A stretch of DNA of 14,272 nucleotides from Petrotoga sp. UBA5851 (GCA_002431635.1 DJGH01000008.1:6669-20940), one strand, 5' to 3'. Positions 1-7,396 are shown, numbered from the stretch's first letter. Notes: generated by a model from the sequence alone, not told the origin. Program-made: numbers and translations.

Positions 1-158
1 CGTCGAATAAACAACATTCGTCAGATAAAACCCAGCCGGAGACTTTTAAGGAATCTTCGTTATCTTTAGAAATAGAAAAAAAGATTTCTGATCTGAAATC
101 AAGGTATTCAAACGAAATTATCTTCCAAAAAAACAATCACGGAAGTAGCGAAAGGTAA
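1..158 (+). CDS. C-terminal fragment of an unrecognised gene
   Basis: An open frame enters from the left edge (first full codon at 3) and stops with TAA at 156-158, giving 51 residues. The tail is hydrophilic, rich in Ser, Lys and Glu, and includes a short charged stretch EIEKKISDLKSRYSNE that could form a helix. It ends in HGSSER. No domain can be recognised in so short a piece. The stop lies 7 bp before the ATG of the ligase, and the ligase ribosome binding site (AAAGG) sits inside its last codons, so the two are probably co-transcribed. Codon use resembles the following genes. Its function might be inferred from the neighbouring acyl-activation genes, but nothing in the fragment itself shows it. 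Confidence 0.6.
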   Translation, partial: SNKQHSSDKTQPETFKESSLSLEIEKKISDLKSRYSNEIIFQKNNHGSSER

Positions 159-165
159 GTTTTTT

Positions 166-1806
166 ATGAGAATATTCGAGTATGATGCTGATTCTGACAG
201 GATGAGTATTTTTGAGGAAAAGAAATTTTTTTCAATGGTCTGTTATCTTCAAGAAAAATTCAAGAGAGAGTACTGTGTAAGAGCTGGCAGTATTGTAGCT
301 GTTTACCTTCCTACATCGGCATTTACCAATGCGGTTGTCTTGGCTCTTTACAGAATGGGCGCTGTGGTCAGTAATCTGTTTTCATCTTATGGGGATCAGG
401 CTCTTAAAAACAGACTGGAGCTGCTTAATCCGGATTATATTGTTTCATGGCGCAGTATAGGCTTTAAACTTAAGAATGTTCGGGAGATAAAAGTTGAAAG
501 CCTTTTAAGTTCTGATATACCAATTGTTTCGGGAGAGGATGCCGTAATGACGTCTCCATCGGATACATCATATTCTTCGGACGTGGCATTTATACATTTC
601 ACTTCCGGGACCACGGGAATGCCCAAGATGGTTCCGCATTCGACAAAAGATCTTGACGGTCTTAAAATGTCTATTGAAAAGGTTTTTAATATCAAAGCCG
701 GAACCAATTACTTATGTACGGCTGATTTTGGGTGGGTTACAGGATTTTATTATGGAATATTCATGCCTATCATATCAGATTTGAATTTTTTTATAGTCAA
801 GAACATGAACGGGTTCAGACTTATGAAGGCTCTGAGTAAGTTCAGGGAATGGGATATTCAGGTGATCTATACTTCCCCGAGCTTTCTTAACATAGCGTAT
901 CGGTTTTTCAAAAAATATGAGACAAATATAAAAGAAGTATATACGGTAGGGGAAAAGCTTGCGGTTCAAACCAAGAAGAAGTATTTGGAGTTAGGTTACG
1001 AAATTACCGACACATGGTGGCAGACTGAGCTTGGCTGTATAAGTGTGAGCGGCAGGGTTAAATCGGTAACAGCTGTTCCCAAGGGAAAGCTAGTTCCCAA
1101 GGGAACGTTGGTTCCCAAGGGAACGTTGGTTCCCTCAGATTATATAGGTAAACCGCTTGATTTTGTCGATATAGCGCTGCTTAATGACGATAATATAGTA
1201 CCTGTAAAGAGTATTCTGCGAATGCCTAATGCAGAACTTACCGGGGAGCTGCTGGTAAACCGCAGGACACATCCAAGTATAATGAAGGAATACTATAAAG
1301 CCGATGAAAATGCGATAAAAAAATTTATAGGCGATTACTATAAAACAGGAGACCTTGTGAGAATTATACCCGAGGCTAAAGATTCTCAAGAGTATAATAT
1401 ACAGTATGTTTCGCGGGCAGATGATATCATAGTCATTGCCGGGGAGCTTATATCCCCCGATGAAATTGAATCGCTGGTAATGAAAAAATTTGGAAGTATA
1501 AATGAATGCTGCGCCGTATCGGCGGATAGATCATATCTGAAGGATATGCCATATCCCTCGGATGGAGAACATCCGGCGGATAAAAAGATAGTGCTTTTTA
1601 TATCTTCGGACGAAAAGTCTTTATCTGATGGGTCTTGTGCATCAGAGAGTTTGGAAGCACAAATAAAAAAAGTTGTTGCAGAAAACCTTATGCCTTCAAT
1701 GATTCCGTATAAGGTTGTAAAGATAGAGGTTCTTCCCAAGACAGAAAGCGGAAAGATAAAAAGAAATGAGTTAAGGAGGATAGCCCATGGACTTATTCAG
1801 GAATGA
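166..1806 (+). CDS. AMP-forming acyl-CoA synthetase-like ligase with a repeat-expanded loop
   Basis: This 546-residue protein belongs to the ANL (adenylate-forming) superfamily and resembles acetyl-CoA synthetases. Visible motifs, in order: the P-loop TSGTTGMPK at 146-154; TADFGWVTG at about 185-193; DTWWQTE at 282-288; TGD at 394-396; the hinge/C-domain start SRADDIIVIAGE at 416-427; and the C-terminal LPKTESGK, with the expected catalytic Lys at 530. All key residues of a working adenylate-forming enzyme appear present. It should activate a carboxylic acid as acyl-AMP and pass it to CoA or to the ACP encoded next. The ACP gene starts inside its last codons (20-bp overlap), which favours the ACP as acceptor; this is inference. 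Residues 304-323 are a VPKGTL repeat just after the DTWWQTE motif. The ATG follows AAAGG at 10 bp. The acyl substrate cannot be read from the sequence. Amino-acid or hydroxy-acid activation is also possible. Confidence 0.88.
   Translation: MRIFEYDADSDRMSIFEEKKFFSMVCYLQEKFKREYCVRAGSIVAVYLPTSAFTNAVVLALYRMGAVVSNLFSSYGDQALKNRLELLNPDYIVSWRSIGFKLKNVREIKVESLLSSDIPIVSGEDAVMTSPSDTSYSSDVAFIHFTSGTTGMPKMVPHSTKDLDGLKMSIEKVFNIKAGTNYLCTADFGWVTGFYYGIFMPIISDLNFFIVKNMNGFRLMKALSKFREWDIQVIYTSPSFLNIAYRFFKKYETNIKEVYTVGEKLAVQTKKKYLELGYEITDTWWQTELGCISVSGRVKSVTAVPKGKLVPKGTLVPKGTLVPSDYIGKPLDFVDIALLNDDNIVPVKSILRMPNAELTGELLVNRRTHPSIMKEYYKADENAIKKFIGDYYKTGDLVRIIPEAKDSQEYNIQYVSRADDIIVIAGELISPDEIESLVMKKFGSINECCAVSADRSYLKDMPYPSDGEHPADKKIVLFISSDEKSLSDGSCASESLEAQIKKVVAENLMPSMIPYKVVKIEVLPKTESGKIKRNELRRIAHGLIQE
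1075..1134 (+). repeat. 18-bp palindromic tandem repeat inside the ligase gene
   Basis: There are three 18-bp units at 1075-1092, 1093-1110 and 1111-1128, plus a partial GTTCCC at 1129-1134. The last two full units are identical (GTTCCCAAGGGAACGTTG); the first differs only at its end (AAGCTA in place of ACGTTG). Each consensus unit contains the inverted repeat GTTCCC-AA-GGGAAC, and across unit borders GGGAAC-GTTG-GTTCCC forms a second dyad. The period is six codons and encodes VPKGKL-VPKGTL-VPKGTL-VP at residues 304-323. Exact copies point to recent expansion by slippage or to a dispersed palindromic element. Confidence 0.9.
1773..1779 (+). promoter_or_regulatory. Ribosome binding site of the ACP gene
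   Basis: AAGGAGG lies 7 bp before the ATG at 1787 and inside the last codons of the ligase. This strong site fixes the ACP start and the 20-bp gene overlap, and suggests that ACP translation is high and coupled to the ligase. Confidence 0.75.
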
Positions 1807-2020
1807 GTTTAAAAAATTTTTTTCTTTAGAGATCGATGAAACTACTATAAACAAAAAAATTTTAGAGCTTAACATAGACTCTTTAAGCTTCTGGGAGTTT
1901 ATAGGCCTTCTTGAAGAAAAGTATGAAATTGAGTTTGATATGTTGGAGCTTTCGACATCTATAGACAGTATCGGCGGACTTGAAAAACTTTTTATGCAGA
2001 AGGTAAGGAAAGATGGCTGA
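1787..2020 (+). CDS. Acyl carrier protein
   Basis: This is a 77-residue acidic helical protein with the length and pattern of an acyl carrier protein. The phosphopantetheine attachment motif is LNIDSLSFWEFI, with Ser32 in the usual D-S-L context. It is followed by the helix II pattern FIGLLEEKYEIEF typical of ACPs. Once primed by a phosphopantetheinyl transferase, which is not in this window, it would carry an acyl or aminoacyl group as a thioester. It sits between an acyl-activating ligase and an alpha/beta hydrolase and overlaps both genes, so it is more likely a dedicated carrier for this module than the housekeeping fatty-acid ACP; there are no fab genes nearby. The start is set by the AAGGAGG site 7 bp upstream. 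Confidence 0.85.
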   Translation: MDLFRNEFKKFFSLEIDETTINKKILELNIDSLSFWEFIGLLEEKYEIEFDMLELSTSIDSIGGLEKLFMQKVRKDG

Positions 2021-3116
2021 AACGGTTATCAGAATAAGATCTGCAGGGCATGAACTTGCTGAAAGAAACCTTTTGTATCAAAAAGATAGATTTTTCAACC
2101 TTTATTATTATATTCCTGATTCAGGGATAAATGAAAAAACTGGTTTAATGGGAATTCACACCGGATACTGTCTTAATCCGGAAAATGTTTTTTTTAAAAA
2201 GATGAGAAAGTCATATGCAGAAAGATTTAACGTTGTAACATTTACCGTCGCTTATATGGGGGTTGAGGCCAGTTTGAACCGAAAGCTGATTTTCAATGCT
2301 GAAAGATCCAAAATAACTCTGGAAGATGTAAAAAAGTTTACTAAGCCTGACAAGTGCATAGACCTGAGCAACGATCTGTTTTTGGATGAGAAGTTTGATC
2401 TCCTTTCTGATTCTCAGGAAAGGGACGATTATGTAGACTACGGGTTCTGCCAGTCGCTGGATATAGCCAACGGACTGTACTATCTCATGCGTACTTACTT
2501 AATAAATTCAAAAAGAATATATCTTCTGGGAAGCTCTCTGGGAAGTTATCTGTCCCATATGGTCATGAAGTTTCTGCCTAAATCTGTTAAGGGAATAATA
2601 GATATAAGCGCTTTGGTAGGGATAGACGAAGAAAGGATACTTAACGGAAGGTACTGTAAAGCCTATCTGCCCAATTACTTTATAAGCATGAAGACTGATT
2701 CGGTGTATGAAGAGGTCTCACCGCAGCAGATAGAAATAAGAAGCCTGCTCATGCCGGAGCATTTTTTTCCTTCACAGGCCAAAGTTGTTATGCTCAGCGG
2801 TATTGATGATATAATGGTTCCGGCCGACAAAAAAATGCAGTACAGCAAGCTTCTGTCAGAAAGAGGAATAGATAATCTACTCAAGATAATCGACGCGTCT
2901 TCGGTTGACGGTAAGCTTATAACACATTGCGGACACTCACTGGGCGGAAACGTTATGGGAATATTTGACAGCTTGTTTCCTCAGTTTGAAGAACTCTTTT
3001 CTCAGAACGATGGTCTGGCTGAAAAGAGCGGTGATTCCTACCGTTACAGTGTATATGGTGGATACTATGAAACAAGCATGAATGATTATATTGATATAAA
3101 ATATCATGAATCATGA
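2013..3116 (+). CDS. Alpha/beta hydrolase, DUF2920-like (esterase or acyltransferase)
   Basis: This 367-residue protein has an alpha/beta hydrolase core. The nucleophile elbow LLGSSLGSYLSH holds the GxSxG motif with Ser175. A likely acid is Asp265 or Asp266 in SGIDDIMVP, and a likely His is 305 or 308 in THCGHSLGG. There is no signal peptide, so it should act in the cytoplasm. Overall layout and length resemble the DUF2920 family, known to me from Campylobacter (the '617 family') around flagellin-glycan genes; that link is from memory, not a search. The ATG lies inside the end of the ACP gene (8-bp overlap) with AAGG sites just before it. It could release acyl groups from the ACP, move them to a sugar, or trim an acylated glycan. 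The hydrolase fold is well supported; the DUF2920 label and the role are less so. Confidence 0.7.
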   Translation: MAETVIRIRSAGHELAERNLLYQKDRFFNLYYYIPDSGINEKTGLMGIHTGYCLNPENVFFKKMRKSYAERFNVVTFTVAYMGVEASLNRKLIFNAERSKITLEDVKKFTKPDKCIDLSNDLFLDEKFDLLSDSQERDDYVDYGFCQSLDIANGLYYLMRTYLINSKRIYLLGSSLGSYLSHMVMKFLPKSVKGIIDISALVGIDEERILNGRYCKAYLPNYFISMKTDSVYEEVSPQQIEIRSLLMPEHFFPSQAKVVMLSGIDDIMVPADKKMQYSKLLSERGIDNLLKIIDASSVDGKLITHCGHSLGGNVMGIFDSLFPQFEELFSQNDGLAEKSGDSYRYSVYGGYYETSMNDYIDIKYHES

Positions 3117-3143
3117 ACAGCTTTGCGTCTATCGCAGCAATAG

Positions 3144-3170
3144 AAAGTCCTCCTTCACGGAGGACTTTTT
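3144..3170 (+). terminator. Rho-independent terminator, probably bidirectional
   Basis: A perfect 10-bp stem, AAAGTCCTCC (3144-3153) with GGAGGACTTT (3159-3168), closes a 5-base loop (TTCAC) and ends in a T run. It lies 27 bp after the hydrolase stop and between two convergent transcripts. On the minus strand it is followed by CTTTCTATT, a weaker U tract, so it may also end the long minus-strand operon that stops at 3221. Confidence 0.88.
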
Positions 3171-3220
3171 GAATTATGTCAGAATACAAGGCAAAGTGTG
3201 GGAAGTGTTGTGTATCTTAA

Positions 3221-4309
3221 CTAGACTCTGATCAGTTCAAGGTAGTTGAGAAAAATGCTGTATAGTTCATGCTTTTGAGCATCTTCAAAGGGCTGACTGC
3301 AGATAAAGCTGCTTCCCTCATACCATAGCGGTTCTGTTATTTTATCGCTGATGTTTTTATAAGGCTGTGTATTCAGGTTATCGTAAAGTCCGGCATTTTT
3401 TAACATATCAAAGACCATATCCGGACATTTATCTTCTGTGGTGCCGAATATTTTTGATATAATCTTTATTTTTTCATTTTTATATCTGCGATTATATTCA
3501 ATTACAGCAGGAAGAAGTATACCGACGCTTTTTCCGTGCGGTAAGTGCAACAAGCTTGCTATAAGATGTCCCATAAGATGTCCTTCACATACGGACGCAT
3601 AGTTTATACATAAACCGCCTATACAGGAGGCTTTTATAAGCTGTTTTTTTGATTCTTCGCCCGGGAAAAGAAGGTACTTGGATATTATGGATATCCCTTT
3701 TGAAGCAAGTGTATCAGATATATCGTTGGCAGTTTTTGAAAGAATGGCCTCAGTACAGTGAGAAAGAGCATCTGCTACTGATATGGTCAGAATGTGATGT
3801 GGAATCTGATCGGTGAAGCTTGAATCTATATATGCTGTATCCGGTATCAGGCATGATCCTATAAGGGTTGTTTTTAACATATTTTTTGAATATACTGCAA
3901 ACTTGGTAACTTCAGAGCCAGTTGCAGGAGTGGTGGGAACTGCCGTTAGTGTTACAGCGTGTTCAGTACTTTCTGTAATGGTGATTTTATCAAGGCTGCA
4001 TCTTTGCTCAAGCATGAGTCTTATAATTTTAGCTGTGTCGATGCAGGAGCCTCCTCCCATTGCGTATATATGTTCAACAGGCCGACCGATAGATTGGGAT
4101 ATCCGTGTGATTGAATCAACATCAGGTTCTCCAGGGGTTATGAAAAGTACATTGTTTTGAAAATCGGGAAAACTTTTGATAATAGAAGACTCCCTGAAAA
4201 AACTGTCTGCAATCAAAAGACTTTTTTGAGGAGTATGAGAAAAAAAGTCTTCTATGCTGTTTTCTTTGAAAATAATTTTTTGTGGCTGCTCAAAAGTATA
4301 CTCAAACAA
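3221..4309 (-). CDS. Iron-containing (class IV) alcohol dehydrogenase
   Basis: This 362-residue protein belongs to the Fe-ADH family (usual length about 380). The NAD-binding motif is GGGSCIDTAK at 85-94, followed by PTTPATGSEVT at 125-135. The metal ligands expected from the family are visible: Asp180 and His184 in DALSHCTEA, His244 in GHLMGH, and His258 in LPHGK, with the usual 14-residue step between the last two. It would interconvert an alcohol and an aldehyde or ketone with NAD(P)H in the cytoplasm. As the last gene of the operon it could reduce an aldehyde from aldol cleavage, or oxidise an alcohol substrate. The start is a TTG inside the transporter stop region (8-bp overlap), chosen because AAAGGAG lies 8 bp upstream. 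The GSEVTKFAV stretch recalls phosphonoacetaldehyde-reductase-like members, but this is a weak hint. Confidence 0.87.
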   Translation of the reverse strand: MFEYTFEQPQKIIFKENSIEDFFSHTPQKSLLIADSFFRESSIIKSFPDFQNNVLFITPGEPDVDSITRISQSIGRPVEHIYAMGGGSCIDTAKIIRLMLEQRCSLDKITITESTEHAVTLTAVPTTPATGSEVTKFAVYSKNMLKTTLIGSCLIPDTAYIDSSFTDQIPHHILTISVADALSHCTEAILSKTANDISDTLASKGISIISKYLLFPGEESKKQLIKASCIGGLCINYASVCEGHLMGHLIASLLHLPHGKSVGILLPAVIEYNRRYKNEKIKIISKIFGTTEDKCPDMVFDMLKNAGLYDNLNTQPYKNISDKITEPLWYEGSSFICSQPFEDAQKHELYSIFLNYLELIRV

Positions 4310-5453
4310 TTCGATCTCTCCTTTCTATCAGAATCAGAAAAAAGTAAAATAATAATGAAAATAAAAATCCTAGGAAAACAGTCAGGAAAATACTGCGGTA
4401 AAAGCCTGCACTTATTATATTGCCTAGTATACTCAGGGATAGCGATTCTGAAACTACCATGACAATACTGTTTACTGCGAAGATCTTCCCCTGGTTCTCG
4501 GACGTGGCTGTATCGGAGACTATTGAAACGTTTAAAGCGTATATGATTCCCACTGAAAAACTTAAAATCATGAGTGCAGTAATCCATACAAGTATGCCGG
4601 CAGATATAAACAGCTCATAAAAGGCGAACATAAATAAGAAAAGCAAGCTCATAAGCAGTAGCGATATTATATAAAGACTTCTTCTACCTGTAAATCTGCA
4701 AAGAAAACCTGTCAGGAATGAGATAACGGCGCTTATCAAGGTTGAAATACCCATTATGAGTGAGGCATCTGCAATATCAAAACTCATCTGCGTACTTATA
4801 AACAGTGTTAAGAAAGGAAGGATTCCGCCTATGGAGAACCACGTTCCAAACTGTGAAGCCATTACCAGCAGTACTTTTTTGGTTATTCTGAATTTTTCAG
4901 GCTGTCTGGGTTTTTCCAGAATGTTGTTTTTCTCATTGAACTTAAAAACCGGAAGCATAAGAATAAAAGCAAGTACAGAGAAAACAAGAAAAACCATTTC
5001 TGTTCCCGAACGGGCGATATACCCTATGAATAAAGAGCTTATAAAAGTTGCGCCGTTCATTGCTCCCATGATAAGTCCATAATTTCTGTCTTTTTCTGCT
5101 GTAACACTGACATTGCTTACAAGAGCAGAAAAAGGTGAAAGCAAACTGAAGATGCTTGTTACGAATATTATTGAAAGAATGCTTAACAATGCCGTTCCGT
5201 TCAGCGAAAGCATTCCCATACTGATTATTGAACTAATGAGGAGCATTTTTATAAACATAAGGTAGTTTTTATTTTTATCGCTTTTATATCCTATAAACAA
5301 ACCTGTGAATATGGTCAGGAACATTCCGGCCGAAACCAGATTTCCGGCTAGGGATGCAGAGGATGTTTTGGCTGTGAGATAAGGTATAAGCACAAAGTTA
5401 AAAACACCGTAGATAATTCCTATACAGGCACTTGCACTCATAAGCTTAAGCAT
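4302..5453 (-). CDS. Major facilitator superfamily transporter
   Basis: From the chosen start this is a 383-residue, very hydrophobic protein with about 12 predicted membrane spans. The loop between spans 2 and 3 carries GYKSDKNKN, a degenerate form of the MFS motif A (GxxxDRxGRR), and a longer polar loop near the middle (KFNEKNNILEKPRQPEKF) separates two six-helix halves. It should move a small solute across the inner membrane; the direction cannot be told. The frame stays open to 5540, but I use the ATG at 5453 because it overlaps the upstream stop by 8 bp, as at the neighbouring junctions, and opens just before span 1. ATGs at 5462 and 5441 are alternatives. Its presence beside an ABC importer suggests a second substrate, or export of a product or by-product. 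Confidence 0.82.
   Translation of the reverse strand: MLKLMSASACIGIIYGVFNFVLIPYLTAKTSSASLAGNLVSAGMFLTIFTGLFIGYKSDKNKNYLMFIKMLLISSIISMGMLSLNGTALLSILSIIFVTSIFSLLSPFSALVSNVSVTAEKDRNYGLIMGAMNGATFISSLFIGYIARSGTEMVFLVFSVLAFILMLPVFKFNEKNNILEKPRQPEKFRITKKVLLVMASQFGTWFSIGGILPFLTLFISTQMSFDIADASLIMGISTLISAVISFLTGFLCRFTGRRSLYIISLLLMSLLFLFMFAFYELFISAGILVWITALMILSFSVGIIYALNVSIVSDTATSENQGKIFAVNSIVMVVSESLSLSILGNIISAGFYRSIFLTVFLGFLFSLLFYFFLILIERRDRIV
4318..4324 (-). promoter_or_regulatory. Ribosome binding site deciding the TTG start of the Fe-ADH
   Basis: On the minus strand AAAGGAG lies 8 bases before the TTG at 4309-4307, within the 3' end of the MFS gene. No ATG is close by, so this site supports a TTG start. 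Confidence 0.7.
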
Positions 5454-6426
5454 TATCCACATCCAAGATATTTTTGATAATAGTTTCGTATGTATAAAAA
5501 TCAATTTTATTGACCTTTCCGACCTCTTGTGTAATTTCATGCGGAATATTGGATGTCTGTGATGCCATATATGAGAGGCTTCCTGCTAAGGCCGCAATCG
5601 TATCGGTATCTCCGCCTATTGAAGCCCCCATACAGATACTTTTCCAGACGTCAGCTTTTGAATAGGCAGAAATGCCTATAGCTGCACAAACAACATCAAC
5701 AGCCTGCATGGTTGTTCCCAAACAGTAGTATACTTCACGCATAAAGCTCTGTTCGCTTTCGCATTTGAGATAAGTTTTCATCTGCTCAAGCCGCCGTCTT
5801 ACTGAAGGTCCGACAAACTCTCTTTGTGAAAAAGCCTCACCTATGGCTGCTCCATGAACCGCAATATCTATGAGCTCAGAAGGCTTACATACCTGAGAAG
5901 CATAAAAATAAGCGTATGCCATAGCCATTGACGATTCGATTGCAAGATTGGTATCGTGGGTGACAACCGTGCAGTCAACAACTGCTTTATGCAGTATGTC
6001 TACCGGTTTGTACAGACAGGCAAGAACCGGAGCAATGACACGCATGCAGCAACCGCTTGTAGTACCGTTTCTGTCGGGAATGCTTCCGTTTTTATACTCA
6101 GTTATGGCTTTCATGGCAGAAGGGCCTATGTAGCCTTTTTCCTGAGGACTGCATTCATCATACCAATGTATAAGAGCTTTGATTACACTTTCTTGTGATG
6201 TTGACCTGTCCTGGCCGTACTGTTTAATAAGGTAAAGCACCTGTTCTGTATCATCGGTAATCTGACCTTTAAAGAGATTTTGGTGTATGAAAGAAGCTGA
6301 CGGGTCAACAAGTTTATCTACATATCCGAACTTTTCACTTATCTGCCTGTTGGTCATAAACTCTGTAACCATTCCCATGGCATCGCCGACTGCATATGAA
6401 ATAAGAAGGTCTTTGAAATCAATCAT
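5446..6426 (-). CDS. ADP-ribosylglycohydrolase-family protein
   Basis: This 326-residue protein carries the hallmarks of the ADP-ribosylglycohydrolase family (PF03747, DraG/ARH-like). Numbered from the chosen ATG: GDAMGMVTEF at 14-23, the metal-binding ITDDTE at 56-61, THD at 156-158 and GGDTDT at 271-276. The Asp and Thr ligands of the two Mg ions all appear present, so it is probably an active hydrolase of an N- or O-glycosidic bond to a ribose-like sugar. Placed between sugar-uptake and kinase genes, it more likely acts on a small metabolite than on ADP-ribosylated protein; this is inference. E. coli YegU is a family member next to a PfkB kinase and an MFS transporter. The GTG at 6435 is less likely as start because it falls inside the Shine-Dalgarno AGGGAAG (6435-6441); the ATG at 6426 is 8 bases after that site and overlaps the previous gene by 8 bp. 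Confidence 0.88.
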   Translation of the reverse strand: MIDFKDLLISYAVGDAMGMVTEFMTNRQISEKFGYVDKLVDPSASFIHQNLFKGQITDDTEQVLYLIKQYGQDRSTSQESVIKALIHWYDECSPQEKGYIGPSAMKAITEYKNGSIPDRNGTTSGCCMRVIAPVLACLYKPVDILHKAVVDCTVVTHDTNLAIESSMAMAYAYFYASQVCKPSELIDIAVHGAAIGEAFSQREFVGPSVRRRLEQMKTYLKCESEQSFMREVYYCLGTTMQAVDVVCAAIGISAYSKADVWKSICMGASIGGDTDTIAALAGSLSYMASQTSNIPHEITQEVGKVNKIDFYTYETIIKNILDVDNA

Positions 6427-7396
6427 TTTTTTCACTTCCCTGTACGCTGAGTGCAGCTTTGGTATTTATTTTTATAAGTATTTTATGTCCCCGGGACATA
6501 TCTGAACGTGGGTTGCCATCAATTATACAGAATCCTTTCAGTCCAGAGATACTTAGTATATCTTTTCCGCTGAAAATACTCTGGGAAAAACTCATCGAAA
6601 AAGGACCTTTGCCGGATGTCATCTTTATAACGGGTTCTTTGCAGACAGTCATCACTGCGGTACAGCCGGTATAGCTGCTCCAACAGATAAGTCCGGTATA
6701 AGCCTTATAAGCATATAGTGAACTATGTTTTTCGTCAATGCACCCTATTATTATCTGGGAAATTTTTCTTGAAGGACAGACAACACTGTCATTAATTTTT
6801 ATAACTGTTTCCGGAGTATTTATTTCTCCGGGTTCAGATATTATACGTTCGCCTTTTCTCCAAAAGCTTGCGGCATTTACTGTGCAAGTGTTTCCTTCTA
6901 CTGTTGATATCAATGTATCGGAAAAGACCACATCATTAAAACCTGTGCCTATATAAATAGAATCTTCGTATACATCAATTCCCTCTATCCATCTTGGACA
7001 CAAGTGTTCAAAATCAAACCCGTAGGCCTGTTTTTCAGTTTTTATGGCTATAAAGGGTCCTGCATTTGCTGTTCCCATTCCTACTCCTATTATAGGAACC
7101 ATCTTTCCGCTTTGCCGCATTCCGGATACTATGTCCGATACTGTTCCGTCTCCTCCGAAAGAAACCACGGCATCGGCAAAACTTAAAGTTCTGCCGGCAT
7201 TTATACAATCTTTGAAGGTTCCTGAAATATCCTGAGAACCTGCTGCAGAAACAGTGAAAAAATCTTTTAAGATGTGGTAGGAAGCATAAGAACAGAATAA
7301 TTCATGTGTTGAAAGTTTTTCCGATAAGATTCTCATCATGTTTTTGTTAACTCGGCGGGCTCCTGAATTGGGATTGAACACCAAGCCTATTTTCAT
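6419..7396 (-). CDS. ATP-NAD kinase-like (AcoX-type) kinase
   Basis: This 325-residue protein has the NAD-kinase/diacylglycerol-kinase fold. NPNSG at 8-12 and GGDGT at 81-85 (nucleotide binding) are clear, PIIGVGMGTAN follows at 101-111, and GFND at 152-155 may match the NE/D motif of NAD kinases. The TPTGSTAY motif of housekeeping NAD kinases is missing, and the C-terminal half differs. This fits the AcoX-like branch, whose substrate is not firmly known. It would use ATP to phosphorylate a small molecule in the cytoplasm. Its ATG shares ATGA with the regulator stop and follows GGAGGAACCCCA. With an ADP-ribosylglycohydrolase homologue directly downstream, a nucleoside- or ADP-ribose-like substrate is plausible but unproven. 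Confidence 0.8.
   Translation of the reverse strand: MKIGLVFNPNSGARRVNKNMMRILSEKLSTHELFCSYASYHILKDFFTVSAAGSQDISGTFKDCINAGRTLSFADAVVSFGGDGTVSDIVSGMRQSGKMVPIIGVGMGTANAGPFIAIKTEKQAYGFDFEHLCPRWIEGIDVYEDSIYIGTGFNDVVFSDTLISTVEGNTCTVNAASFWRKGERIISEPGEINTPETVIKINDSVVCPSRKISQIIIGCIDEKHSSLYAYKAYTGLICWSSYTGCTAVMTVCKEPVIKMTSGKGPFSMSFSQSIFSGKDILSISGLKGFCIIDGNPRSDMSRGHKILIKINTKAALSVQGSEKND

Noticed and set aside
1075..1134. CRISPR-like array.
   Set aside because: Units are directly adjacent with no spacers, only 18 bp long and inside a coding frame.
435..1739. Minus-strand open frames opposite the ligase gene.
   Set aside because: They are shadows of the ligase reading frame, with no start signals or recognisable domains.
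3813..4160. Plus-strand open frame of 115 codons opposite the Fe-ADH.
   Set aside because: It is antisense to conserved Fe-ADH motifs and shows no protein-family features.
5454..5540. Longer, 412-residue form of the MFS transporter starting at 5540.
   Set aside because: It would overlap the glycohydrolase gene by 95 bp and add a charged N-terminus; an ATG at 5453 gives the 8-bp overlap seen at neighbouring junctions.
6419..7396. Housekeeping NAD kinase (nadK) or diacylglycerol kinase.
   Set aside because: GGDGT is shared by these families, but the NadK TPTGSTAY block is absent and the operon setting is catabolic; AcoX-like is the better label.
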